Below are positions 18,355 to 26,784 of a stretch of 64,000 nucleotides of DNA, in pieces. The stretch covers positions 1 through 64,000 of the forward strand of contig JAJDAO010000083.1 of the NCBI GenBank assembly GCA_029261835.1. Reading direction: 5' to 3'. Position 1 is the first letter of the stretch. Each line of letters begins with the position of its first letter. The position numbers and the translations under genes are program-made. The DNA comes from Deltaproteobacteria bacterium. GTDB lineage: Bacteria; Myxococcota_A; UBA9160; UBA4427. Below the pieces are notes generated by a model. The model made no database searches. It was not told where the DNA came from and was given only the letters and a program-made list of their open reading frames with translations.

Positions 18355-19155
18355 ATGCAGCACCTCAGAGGGCGCACCGCGATTCTGGTATCGACCCTTG
18401 TCTTCTCGATCGGAGCGGCGCACGAGGAACGGATCGTGACCGTTCCCGGCACGGGCGCCAGCCAATCCATGCTTAGATCGCTCGCCGCCACATTCGAGGG
18501 AGACCACGGGGGGTTTCGCGTTTCAATACCTGACAGCGTCGGATCCGGTGGCGGGATCCGCGCCGTCGGAGAGGGGAAGGCGGAACTTGCCCGCGTCGCC
18601 AGGAGGCCGAAGAAGAGAGAGGAGGACTACGGCCTCGAATACGTTGCCTTTGCCCGGATACCGATCGTTTTCGCGACCCACCTTTCAGCGGATCTGCGTG
18701 GCGTCACGACCGCCCAGGTGCTGCAACTCTTCTCGGGCCGCACCGCCAACTGGAGCCAGGTTGGGGGATCGGACGCACAGGTTCGAATCATCACCCGGTA
18801 CGAGGGCGAGAGCACTCTTTCCATCCTGGAAGAGAAGCTCAGCGGCTGGGCCGACATCACCGTCACTGAGAGATCCAAGATCACCGACACCGATCCGGAG
18901 AACGCGAGGGAAATAGCCCGAATCCCCGGTGCGATCGGGTACACGACGCCCGACTTGGCGGCTGAGGAGGGATTGCAGGTCCTCACGCTGGATGGAGTGA
19001 AGCCCCAGTCCCCCTCCTATCCACTCTTCATCGAGCTGGGTATCGTGTACAAGCCACAGACCTTGTCGGGAGATGCGAAGAGCTTCATCGACTATCTGTT
19101 GACGGCTGCCGCCCAAAGCCAAATGACCCCGTTCGGCGCCAGCGCCCCCCGCTGA
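18355..19155 (+). CDS. PstS-like periplasmic binding protein
   Basis: A 266-residue exported protein with a signal peptide (TAILVSTLVFSIGAAHE) and a phosphate-type periplasmic-binding fold: VPGTGASQSMLRSLAATFE, then VGSGGGIRAVGEGKAELARV, the oxyanion-binding loop pattern seen in PstS-like proteins. VVTTAQ-like and FSGRTANWSQVGG stretches are also typical. No Pst permease or ATPase follows. The next gene, 14 bases downstream, is a chemoreceptor, so this protein probably presents a ligand to the receptor rather than feeding a transporter. The exact ligand (phosphate or another oxyanion) is not determined. Confidence 0.85.
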   Translation: MQHLRGRTAILVSTLVFSIGAAHEERIVTVPGTGASQSMLRSLAATFEGDHGGFRVSIPDSVGSGGGIRAVGEGKAELARVARRPKKREEDYGLEYVAFARIPIVFATHLSADLRGVTTAQVLQLFSGRTANWSQVGGSDAQVRIITRYEGESTLSILEEKLSGWADITVTERSKITDTDPENAREIARIPGAIGYTTPDLAAEEGLQVLTLDGVKPQSPSYPLFIELGIVYKPQTLSGDAKSFIDYLLTAAAQSQMTPFGASAPR

Positions 19156-19169
19156 GTCGCACTCGGACA

Positions 19170-21605
19170 ATGTCCAGCAGAATCGACATGCTGCCGTGGC
19201 CGAGGCGGGGCCTCGCGATGAGGATCCTGCTTCCGATGGTCGGCATCTGCTCGCTTCTTTCGCTGATGCTGGGGCTCTGGGTCTTCGATGAGCTCCGTGC
19301 CGCTCTGCTCGGCCAGGCGGGCCAGAGAAGCGAATCGCTCTTTGCGGTGGGACGGTACAGCCTCGAAGAGGAGTGGGAGCGTTTTGAGGGCCACGTGCGA
19401 GACGTGTCCCGAAACGGAGGAGTCGCGGAGTTCCTCGAGCGAGAGATGGTCGATCGTCTCACTCGTGCGCTCCAGGTGCATGCGGAGAAGATTGGAGCCG
19501 ATCTTCTTCAAGCCTTCGACGAGAAGGGAAGTCTCGTGGCAGCGTATCCAGAGTCGAACTCCCTCGAGACCCCGGCGTTCGTCTCCTCGTTCGTTTCTCG
19601 GGTCCTGGACGGCACAGCCAAGGGGAGGATGCTCTCCGAGCTGCCCCACACCCTGCTGACCCTTCACAACCTCGCCGAGGCCGCCCCCGCCCCCCCGCTG
19701 TCCGTGGTCGCCTACGGCCCGGTTCGCGACGACTTCGGCGACTCGCACGGCTGGCTCTTCGGCTACCGATTCGTGCGGCGGGAAGAAGCAATGCTTCGCG
19801 ACCTCGCCCGCGAGATGGGAGGAGAGCTGTCGATCCTCTCGCAGAGTTCTCCCGAGGCCTCGCTTCTTCCCGCTGTCCCGTGGGCGGACACACCGACATC
19901 CGAGATCATTCTGGTGGACGGGCACTCCATGCAGTTCCGGTCTGGCGCCCTGGTCGGCGAGAGCGGCGAATCGACGGCTCGGCTCCTGGCCGCCCTGCCG
20001 GTCGATTCCTTCCTGGAGAAAGCCGCTCGAGCTCGTTCCGGAGTCCTCTGGGGAGGGGGGATCCTCGTGGTGGTCATCTTCACGGTGTTCTCGCTGACTC
20101 TGAGGGGGCCGTTGCGTTCGATTACTCGGCTTCTCGCGCACATGAAGAAGGTCGGCGCCGGGGAGCTCGGGACGAACATCGATCTGAGCAGCGGAGACGA
20201 GTTGGAGGAGCTGGGGCACCAGGTCAATCACACTGTTCTTGCCCTGAGAGACCTGATCCGAGAAGTGGACATCTCGTTCCGAAGCGTCGAAGAGATCGAG
20301 AGACGGCTCGGGGAGATCTCCAGCTCTCTGGAAACGGGTGCAGCCAGTGCGGAAGAGGCTGTTGCAGAACTCGATGCGACCGTCACCCACTTGTCGGACA
20401 TGGTGGATGAGGTCGTCTCTAGGATGGGGACGATGAGCCAGTCGGCTGAGGGAAACCTGGAGGCCCTCCGAGAACTCTCGGCCTACGTGGGGATGATGGA
20501 CGAGAAGGCCGGAGAGTTCGCCTCTTCTGCCGTGGAAACCGTCTCATCCGTGGAGGCTGTCTCGACTTCCATCGCTCAGGTCGCGACGACGACAACGTCC
20601 GTCAGCGATTCGCTGGTCGCAGGCAGCGGTGCCATCGATCAAATCGATTCAGCCGTCACTGAGATTAACGAGTTGACGGCCGACACTCTGCGGGTAGCGG
20701 AAGACGTGTCTCTCGAGATTGCGAAGGACGGGCAGACGGCGGTTGACCAGACCAGGAAGGACATGGAACGCATTCGCGACGTGGTAGAGAGCCTGGTGGA
20801 GGCGATCTTGCGCGTAGACGAGCGTTCTCGAGAGATCGAAGTGACCATCGAGATGATCTCCACAGTCGCCGATGAGACCGGCCTGCTCGCCCTCAATGCG
20901 GCGATCCTGGCAGCGCAGGCAGGAGAGCGGGGAAAGGGCTTTGCCGTGGTGGCTCAAAGCATCCGCGACCTCTCGAACCGCACCCGCGGCTCCGCCGAGG
21001 ACGTAGGAAGACTCATCGAGACGATCCAAGGCGAGACCCGTGCCGCGGTCATCGAAGCGCAGCGAGGCGCAGCGGCCGTCTCCGAGGGTCAAGAGGGCAT
21101 CGAGTCAATGGGGCACTCGCTGGACCGGATCGCCGAGAGAGCGGAAGAGACCAGAGCCGTCATGGAGAGGATCGACAGCGAGACGACAAACCAAGCAGCG
21201 GCGAGCTCTCGGGTGGCACCCTCCCTACAGAAGACCGCGGTCCTCGCCGCGGAAGTATCGGCCGCCGTTTCCGAACAGAATGGAGCGGTGCAACGTATCG
21301 TCGCGATTTCCAACGCGAGGGGAGAGCAGGCCAATCGCATGGCGCTCCTCACCAGCGCGCAGGCCCGCACCGTGAAGCAGATCGAGAACGGTGTGGACGA
21401 CACGGTACGAATCGCCAACCTGATCGGGAAGACGGCGGTTGGGGGCAGTGAGCAGTTGGCGCGCGTGCTCCGGATCAAGTCGCTGGTCGCAAAGACGGCC
21501 GAAGAGAACCGGGAGAAGGTGGCTTCCGTCAGAAGCCTCCTGAACAAACTGGCAGAGGAGTCCGAGCGAGTGCGAAGACGCCTACAGAAGTTCGACATCG
21601 ATTGA
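19170..21605 (+). CDS. Methyl-accepting chemotaxis protein
   Basis: An 811-residue receptor. TM1 lies at about 18-42 and a periplasmic sensor at about 43-290. TM2 is at about 290-310, followed by HAMP (RGPLRSITRLLAHMKK...) at about 310-365. A long cytoplasmic coiled coil contains the signalling tip DETGLLALNAAILAAQAGE and RGKGFAVVAQSIRDLSNRT. The tip differs from the usual EAARAGE (Leu-Ala-Ala-Gln), and Thr/Gln-to-Gly changes suggest an atypical subclass. It lies 14 bases after a PstS-like binding protein. No CheW, CheA or CheR is in the window. Adaptation sites cannot be assigned confidently. Confidence 0.93.
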   Translation: MSSRIDMLPWPRRGLAMRILLPMVGICSLLSLMLGLWVFDELRAALLGQAGQRSESLFAVGRYSLEEEWERFEGHVRDVSRNGGVAEFLEREMVDRLTRALQVHAEKIGADLLQAFDEKGSLVAAYPESNSLETPAFVSSFVSRVLDGTAKGRMLSELPHTLLTLHNLAEAAPAPPLSVVAYGPVRDDFGDSHGWLFGYRFVRREEAMLRDLAREMGGELSILSQSSPEASLLPAVPWADTPTSEIILVDGHSMQFRSGALVGESGESTARLLAALPVDSFLEKAARARSGVLWGGGILVVVIFTVFSLTLRGPLRSITRLLAHMKKVGAGELGTNIDLSSGDELEELGHQVNHTVLALRDLIREVDISFRSVEEIERRLGEISSSLETGAASAEEAVAELDATVTHLSDMVDEVVSRMGTMSQSAEGNLEALRELSAYVGMMDEKAGEFASSAVETVSSVEAVSTSIAQVATTTTSVSDSLVAGSGAIDQIDSAVTEINELTADTLRVAEDVSLEIAKDGQTAVDQTRKDMERIRDVVESLVEAILRVDERSREIEVTIEMISTVADETGLLALNAAILAAQAGERGKGFAVVAQSIRDLSNRTRGSAEDVGRLIETIQGETRAAVIEAQRGAAAVSEGQEGIESMGHSLDRIAERAEETRAVMERIDSETTNQAAASSRVAPSLQKTAVLAAEVSAAVSEQNGAVQRIVAISNARGEQANRMALLTSAQARTVKQIENGVDDTVRIANLIGKTAVGGSEQLARVLRIKSLVAKTAEENREKVASVRSLLNKLAEESERVRRRLQKFDID

Positions 21606-21871
21606 CGTGTAGTAGCTGCGATCTGATCTGACAGTCACCCCGGTTGCAGACCGTCTGTCGGATCGGGTCTAAGCGGCGACCTCGCCGATCTCCTTCTCCG
21701 TCCAGATCTTCATGCCGTCGTCGTGCGTCTCACGTGGCGTCCGAACGGCTGAGGAGAACAACACCGCTCGGCGCCGACAGAGCCCGGTATCGAGGCGGGC
21801 GTGACCGCGGTAGCATCCAAGAGCGCGGCCCAACGGAGACACAGCTCTGACGTCTGAACGCCTCGCTCGGA

Positions 21872-22165
21872 CTACTTCCCCAACCTTTCCAACACCACCA
21901 GCGTCACATAGCTCGACAAACTCCGCCGCTGCTCCAGCGCCTTCGCCTCGAGCTTGGCGAGTTCGTCGGGCGCGAAGAAGACGGCAACGTCGACGGACCG
22001 GCGCTCGCCTGTCACGGTGGCGAGCTTCGGAGACTTCCTACGCTACTTCAGGTGCTACACGACAGCCCAGACGACACAGTTTCCGATCGAACGCATCTCG
22101 CGCTTGGCCAACGCGTTCAGCTGTTTCGTCTCGGCGGCCGTCAGCGTCAGCTCCAGGTGAGTCCT
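21872..22165 (-). pseudogene. Decayed ribbon-helix-helix-like antitoxin gene
   Basis: One reading frame on the minus strand runs from about 22165 to a TAG at 21872-21874. It is interrupted by two in-frame TAG codons (22055-22057 and 22043-22045). The N-terminal part reads LTLTAAETKQLNALAKREMR and the C-terminal part VAVFFAPDELAKLEAKALEQ followed by RRSLSSYVTLVVLERLGK, resembling CopG/Arc-type DNA-binding proteins. No start codon and no toxin partner are found. A fragment of the same gene occurs at 33069-33148. The preceding 266 bases (21606-21871) hold no gene. Confidence 0.65.
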
Positions 22166-22229
22166 CGGGCCCTGGCTGCGCTTTCGAGGTCCGTCAGTAG
22201 ACTATCCGGCAGGACCAGAGGAGGTCAAC

Positions 22230-22748
22230 GTGGACGAAACTGTCATCCAAGCCGGCACCCCGCAAGCACCGGGCATGGAGCCCTCCGAACTTGAGCGCTT
22301 TCTCGCCCAACGCCGAGTCGCCGTGTTGAGTTGGGCGACGCCACTGGGCGAGACCGTCTCCACGCCCATCTGGTTCACCTATCGAGACGGTGCATTCCTC
22401 CTGCACACGAACCACCCATCGCCCAAGACGCGGGCGATCCTCAAGAACAGCCAGGTGGCCCTCGTTATCCAGGACGAAGCGCCACCCTATCGATACGTGA
22501 GCGTGCGCGGTCAGGCGCGACTTCGACAGGAGCCGGAGAAGGCGCTTCGGCTGTACGAAGAACAGGCGCGCGCCTACTTCGGCAAGCTGGGCGGCGGCGT
22601 CTATCTCCGTCGATCACTTGCTGATTACGCCGGCGAGCACGTCATCATTGAGGTCACGCCCACGAAGATCAGCACGCTGAACGGCAGCGCGGCTCTAGGC
22701 CCTTTTCAGTTGCTGGCGCTGCGGGCGGCGCGAAAGCTTGGTCTCTAG
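22230..22748 (+). CDS. Pyridoxamine 5'-phosphate oxidase-fold protein
   Basis: A 172-residue split-barrel flavin or F420-binding protein. VAVLSWATPLGETVSTPIWF and GAFLLHTNHPSPKTRAIL match the PPOX/FDOR family, in which small proteins use FMN, F420 or haem. The start is GTG 22230 with a strong AGAGGAGG five bases upstream. It stands alone between a decayed antitoxin relic and a gene-poor stretch. The reaction is unknown; given the LLM oxidoreductase elsewhere in the window, F420 use is a possibility. Confidence 0.85.
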   Translation: MDETVIQAGTPQAPGMEPSELERFLAQRRVAVLSWATPLGETVSTPIWFTYRDGAFLLHTNHPSPKTRAILKNSQVALVIQDEAPPYRYVSVRGQARLRQEPEKALRLYEEQARAYFGKLGGGVYLRRSLADYAGEHVIIEVTPTKISTLNGSAALGPFQLLALRAARKLGL

Positions 22749-23131
22749 GGAGGTTAGTCGTCGAGCGGGACGGCGGTGCTTGGCTGCCATGGCGGCCAGG
22801 CTAGCAGAGGGGTCCGCCAGTCGGTCCACGTTTCCCAACACTCGGGGACGCTATCGGGCGGCCGTCGGCAGTGTTGTCACTTCACAGATCTGAGTAGCCT
22901 CGGCCCCTGCCCCAGTCTGGGCCCCTGCCTAGCCATGCCCGTGGGAGCCGCCCTGCTTCGGGTGTGGATGCTGCGGTAGCGGCGACTCGACAAGCATCAC
23001 CGACAGCAACCCGCCTCGGCTGATCGCGCAGGCCCGATGGCTCGACCCGCCACCGCCCGGATAGCTCACGCAAATGCAGGTTTGGAGGCGCTATCTAGGG
23101 TATGGGGGCAACAGTGTCGGCAGTGGCCAGG
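22749..23131. other. Gene-poor interval
   Basis: About 380 bases downstream of the PPOX gene and beyond the 3' end of a minus-strand secreted protein. No supported gene is seen. The sequence has short repeats such as CCCCTGCC but no strong hairpin with a T-tail. Confidence 0.5.
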
Positions 23132-24049
23132 TCAGCCTTGGCTCCTCCCCTGCGCGCTTCGCGCCCGTGAGTGAATCGCCCTTCGGCAGTAGCCCGTCGC
23201 CCCGAGCCCCGCGATGAGCGCAAGAAGTGCCCACCAGCTCAGGCTGGGGAGGTCCGGCTCTGCCAGATGTTGATGTTGCTGAATGTCGACGATCGTATCG
23301 CCGCTCGAGTCGTCATCAAAGCTGATGTAGGCCTGACTGTAGAGGGCCTGGCTGGGCGTCAACACAACTCCCAGGGCGACGTCCGTGCTCGAACCTGAAT
23401 TCAGACTGAAGGGCGTCGAGACGTTCAAATCCCAGGACAATGAACCCGGATTGGCGAGATCGAAGGTTTCGATGTCGACTTCGGAAACATTCATTCGCAA
23501 GCGCAGGTCGTTTACGGTCCAAGAAGAATTCGTGTCATTGAAGAGCGTATAGACACCCGGAGAGTTCGATTTGAACTCGAAACCGGGCAGCTTGGGGTTC
23601 GGGTTATTGGGGTCCGGGTTGCCGTTCAGCTTGAGCGCGATGTTCTTCTTGCGAAGCTTGTTCTTGAACTTCTCGGTTACACTCGTAACGATCTCGAGTT
23701 CCACATCGAGCGGCACACCGGTTGTGTTGTTGTGGTTTATCTGAAGCGTCACATCCCAGTTGCACTTGTCGACCTTTACGGCCGTTCCGCTGGAAAAGGG
23801 CAGCCCTGCAATCTTTCCCTTGAGCGATACGGCTGTGATCTCTTCGGGGCCGGTGCAATCTTCGATACTCACGCGGTACGTCAAGACGTGCGTACTCACT
23901 CCCACCGGAACCTTCAGCTTGATCTTGCCAGCCTTCTCCTCGGCCTTGACCTCCGCCGTCGCGGGAGGCGCAGCGGCGGCAGAGGCCGCCAAGAATGCCG
24001 CTATCGCCAGAACTCGCAGCCTCTTCAACCTGCCGTGACTATTACTCAT
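23132..24049 (-). CDS. Secreted protein with C-terminal sorting tail
   Basis: A 305-residue exported protein. A signal peptide (LRVLAIAAFLAASAAAAPPA) is followed by a beta-rich, Asn-rich middle with one run of Asn/Pro (GNPDPNNPNPKLPG). The C-terminal tripartite tail has a short Pro motif (DLPSLSWWALLALIAGLG), a hydrophobic helix and a basic end (YCRRAIHSRARSAQGR). This resembles IPTL/PEP-CTERM sorting signals handled by exosortases. ATG 24049 is chosen because the signal peptide starts there. The function of the mature domain is not recognised; an extracellular or surface role is inferred. Confidence 0.8.
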   Translation of the reverse strand: MSNSHGRLKRLRVLAIAAFLAASAAAAPPATAEVKAEEKAGKIKLKVPVGVSTHVLTYRVSIEDCTGPEEITAVSLKGKIAGLPFSSGTAVKVDKCNWDVTLQINHNNTTGVPLDVELEIVTSVTEKFKNKLRKKNIALKLNGNPDPNNPNPKLPGFEFKSNSPGVYTLFNDTNSSWTVNDLRLRMNVSEVDIETFDLANPGSLSWDLNVSTPFSLNSGSSTDVALGVVLTPSQALYSQAYISFDDDSSGDTIVDIQQHQHLAEPDLPSLSWWALLALIAGLGATGYCRRAIHSRARSAQGRSQG

Positions 24050-24518
24050 GGTATGCCGTCCTCCAGGACCTGGATTGAAGTCGGTGAATCTTGATTGCAG
24101 CCCGTAGCAACGGCCGCGCAGCACGGCGGACTCTATGGCTGCGGCACACGCTCCGGGGCGTATCGTCGTCCACCCGAATTGGGAAGACTTTCATGCTCGG
24201 CGAGAACGGGTTTCCGGCTGGGAGCTCCTATCCACTCGGCTCGGCGAGAAGAGCGCCTCATGAGGACGAGATGGATGACACCAGAGAATTCAACTCTCTT
24301 CGGCGTATCTATGTCAAGAAGAATCGTCATTCATGTAGACAAATCGGACAAGAATGGCACGTCCGTAACGACGGGTGTCGATTCTACTACGCGTTCCCCA
24401 CGCCCCATACATCTGGGCCTCCTTGGCTTGTGCAAGCTCATGCAGTCATGAGGTGCCATCACCGCGGGAAGAATCACGCGCCACTCTCAGCGGTGCGATT
24501 CAACTGGAGAGAGGGCAC
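24050..24518. other. Gene-poor interval
   Basis: About 470 bases upstream of the minus-strand secreted protein. Only short overlapping frames without RBS or domain support are seen. The promoter of the secreted-protein gene should lie near 24050-24150. Confidence 0.45.
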
Positions 24519-24887
24519 GTGAGTGTGGGCTTGGAGGATGTTTCACCCCGATACGGGATCGTGTCAGTGCACAGTGGAGCCCTTCATCCCATGATCCACC
24601 TTCATCCAGATGCACCGTCAAGTTCGGGGCCCGCCCGACTGAAAGCGCTTGCGCGCCGGGCTTTCGGCAGAAAGCCTCTACGCAGCGGAGGAACCGCAAT
24701 AGGGCCCATCGTTATCGTCGACGGCTTCTGTCCCAACCCCGACCGCATCCGGGCGACGGCGCGTTCAATGGAGTATGTCTATCAGGTGACCTGCGAGAGC
24801 TGTGGTGGAGTGTTCGAGAGCAAGCGAAAGGACAAGCGCTTCTGCTCAGGCCGCTGCCGCATGACTGCCCACCGTGCCAAGAAGTGA
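24519..24887 (+). CDS. Small zinc-ribbon protein, possibly chimeric
   Basis: A 122-residue frame starting at GTG 24519 behind GGAGAGAGG. The last 35 residues form a treble-clef-like zinc site with two Cys pairs: CESCGGVFESKRKDKRFC followed by SGRC and a basic tail. Upstream, GPIVIVDGFCPNPDRIRATA resembles the opening of DUF6445-type oxygenase-like proteins. The gene may thus be a fusion scar between two unrelated gene pieces. An alternative short gene begins at ATG 24768. It lies 9 bases before the WG-repeat gene. Confidence 0.45.
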   Translation: MSVGLEDVSPRYGIVSVHSGALHPMIHLHPDAPSSSGPARLKALARRAFGRKPLRSGGTAIGPIVIVDGFCPNPDRIRATARSMEYVYQVTCESCGGVFESKRKDKRFCSGRCRMTAHRAKK

Positions 24888-24896
24888 GGCCAGCCG

Positions 24897-25544
24897 ATGC
24901 GAGTGGTCGGCGGTTCGTGGGGGCTAGCGATGTGCAACAAAGTGCGCGCGGGAGGCTCCCTGGCACTGTTGACGTGCGTGTTGGTGCTCGCGGTGCCTGT
25001 GCTCGCTCAGGGGACGGAGGCTGTGACGAGCCCGCCGACGCTCGATCCCGATCAGCTTCGCCGCGCCTCCTTTCACGAGGGGCTCGCTGCGGTGCGCATG
25101 GGAGAAAAGTACGGCTATGTCGATCCGTTGGGCCGGGTGGCTATCGCACCACGCTTCGACTATGCGAACATCTTCTCCGAGGGGCTCGCACGGGTCGTGG
25201 TTGATGGGCTTTCCGGGTACGTCGATCGATCCGGTGCCATCGTCATCGGGCCTCGGTTCGAGCGCGCCTACAAGTTCAGCGAGGGGCTCGCTCGCGTCTG
25301 TGCACCGCCGCGGCAGCCCAGTCTGCTGTTTCGCATCGCTCGGCTCGTGGGCTATGAGGACTTTCACGCCTATCCGTGTGGCTACATCGACCGAACGGGC
25401 AAGCTGGTGATCGACTACCAGTACCTGCCCGCCACCGGCTTCCAGGGAGGTCATGCTCGCGTGACCACGCTGGACGGGCGTGTGGGTCACATCGATCGCA
25501 GCGGTGAGTTCGTCGCGATGCGGGACGGCGAGAGGGAAGAATGA
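24897..25544 (+). CDS. WG-repeat (KWG) exported protein
   Basis: A 215-residue exported protein with a signal peptide (GSLALLTCVLVLAVPVLAQG). At least three WG/KWG-like beta repeats follow: KYGYVDPLGRVAIAPRFDYA, GLSGYVDRSGAIVIGPRFER, PCGYIDRTGKLVIDYQYLP, then a short fourth (GHIDRSGEFV). These repeats form a beta-propeller-like surface and are usually structural or binding modules. ATG 24897 is given; ATG 24930, preceded by GGGGG, would trim eleven residues and also leave a good signal peptide. No enzymatic residues are apparent. Confidence 0.82.
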   Translation: MRVVGGSWGLAMCNKVRAGGSLALLTCVLVLAVPVLAQGTEAVTSPPTLDPDQLRRASFHEGLAAVRMGEKYGYVDPLGRVAIAPRFDYANIFSEGLARVVVDGLSGYVDRSGAIVIGPRFERAYKFSEGLARVCAPPRQPSLLFRIARLVGYEDFHAYPCGYIDRTGKLVIDYQYLPATGFQGGHARVTTLDGRVGHIDRSGEFVAMRDGEREE

Positions 25545-25776
25545 CGGCTCATACCCGATGGAAGTCGGACTTCCGGGTGCGGAGTCCGAAAGCTCCACAC
25601 AGCGACACATCTGGCCGCCGCGTGAGCACACGCCGCGCTAAGAACGGGCAAGGCCAACGAAAGGCGGGTTTGCGTTAGTTATCTCACCCCGCCACCGAGG
25701 CTGTGGCGACTGGGAACGAGCGCTCCCTGCTCTTGCCGCACGTGTCGCGCGCTCGTCGGTGGGGCCAACGCGACTC

Positions 25777-26685
25777 CTACGAGCGACGTCGCGTGGTGTT
25801 GGCGGCGGCTGAGAAGAGATCGGCCAGCTCGCTGAACTCGTCGCCCCGCGGCGAGGTCTTCCGCCAGGCCAACCCGATCGTGCGCTTGGGGACCGGTCTC
25901 GAAAACGGCACGAGCGCGAGGTCGCGATCAAGTGCCGCCGAGGTGCGCGTCGCGAGAGCCGGGAGCAGGGTCAGGCCGGCACCGCTGGCGACCATGGGCA
26001 CGAGCGTCGTCAGGCTGCTCGCCCGGAAGTCGCCGATCTCCAGAGCGCCGGCCCGATTGCAGACCGAGAGCGCCTGGTCGCGCAAGCAGTGGCCGTCCTC
26101 GAGGAGGAGCACGTCCTCGCCGGCCAGGTCGCTCTCGCGGACGCGCTTGCGCCCGGCAAGCCGGTGGTCACGCGGGAGGGCCAGCATGAAGGCATCCTCG
26201 AAGAGCGCGAGGGTCGCCGCGTCACCCAACGGCGCCTCGAGCGCCAGCAGCAGGAGGTCGAGCGTTCCCTGCTCCAGCGCCTGGACGAGTTCGGGCGTGT
26301 GCGCCTCGTGGACTTCGAGCCGCAGGGCGGGGTAGGCGCGACGAACCTTCGGCAGGACTGCCGGCAACACGAAGGGAGCGACGGTCGGGATGACGCCGAG
26401 CCGCAGGGGGCCGGTGAACGGCTTGCTCGAGCTGCGCGCCGCCTGCTGAAGATCCTCCACGGCGATCAGGACGCGGCGAGCGCGGTCGAGGATCTCGCGA
26501 CCGGCCGGCGTCACCAGCACGCGCTTGCGTCCCCGCTCGAAGATCTGCAGCTCGAGCAGGTCCTCGAGCTGGCGCACCTGGGCGCTCAGGCCGGGCTGCG
26601 TCACGTGGCAGGCGTCGGCGGCTGCCTGGAAGGTCCCGTGGTCCTCGATGGCCGTGATGTACTCGAGCTGGCGAATCGTAGTCAT
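25777..26685 (-). CDS. oxyR: OxyR-type LysR-family peroxide regulator
   Basis: A 302-residue LysR regulator. The winged helix-turn-helix lies at 1-60 (FQAAADACHVTQPGLSAQVR) and the effector-binding domain at 90-300. The OxyR redox pair is present as Cys200 and Cys209 within LEDGHCLRDQALSVCN, so peroxide sensing by disulfide formation is expected. It is divergent from a catalase gene 99 bases away, the standard OxyR-katA arrangement. Confidence 0.93.
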   Translation of the reverse strand: MTTIRQLEYITAIEDHGTFQAAADACHVTQPGLSAQVRQLEDLLELQIFERGRKRVLVTPAGREILDRARRVLIAVEDLQQAARSSSKPFTGPLRLGVIPTVAPFVLPAVLPKVRRAYPALRLEVHEAHTPELVQALEQGTLDLLLLALEAPLGDAATLALFEDAFMLALPRDHRLAGRKRVRESDLAGEDVLLLEDGHCLRDQALSVCNRAGALEIGDFRASSLTTLVPMVASGAGLTLLPALATRTSAALDRDLALVPFSRPVPKRTIGLAWRKTSPRGDEFSELADLFSAAANTTRRRS

Positions 26686-26784
26686 AACCAGAAGTTACCA
26701 GCACGAGAATTATTATCAATTGGATTTATGCCCGAAGGCATCCGAAACTGTCCTCGCTGCAACCCCAACAGAGAGGATGAGACC
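26686..26784. promoter_or_regulatory. Divergent oxyR-katA promoter region
   Basis: A 99-base spacer between the two start codons. It contains an AT-rich core (GAATTATTATCAATTGG and following ATTTATG) that stands out from the GC-rich surroundings and probably holds both promoters and the OxyR site. I do not see a clean four-half-site OxyR operator by eye. GAGAGGATGAGACC precedes the catalase ATG. Confidence 0.6.

Noticed and set aside
26089-26784. A 232-codon N-terminal extension of the catalase
   Set aside because: It runs antisense through oxyR; the catalase family start and an upstream purine-rich site fit ATG 26785.
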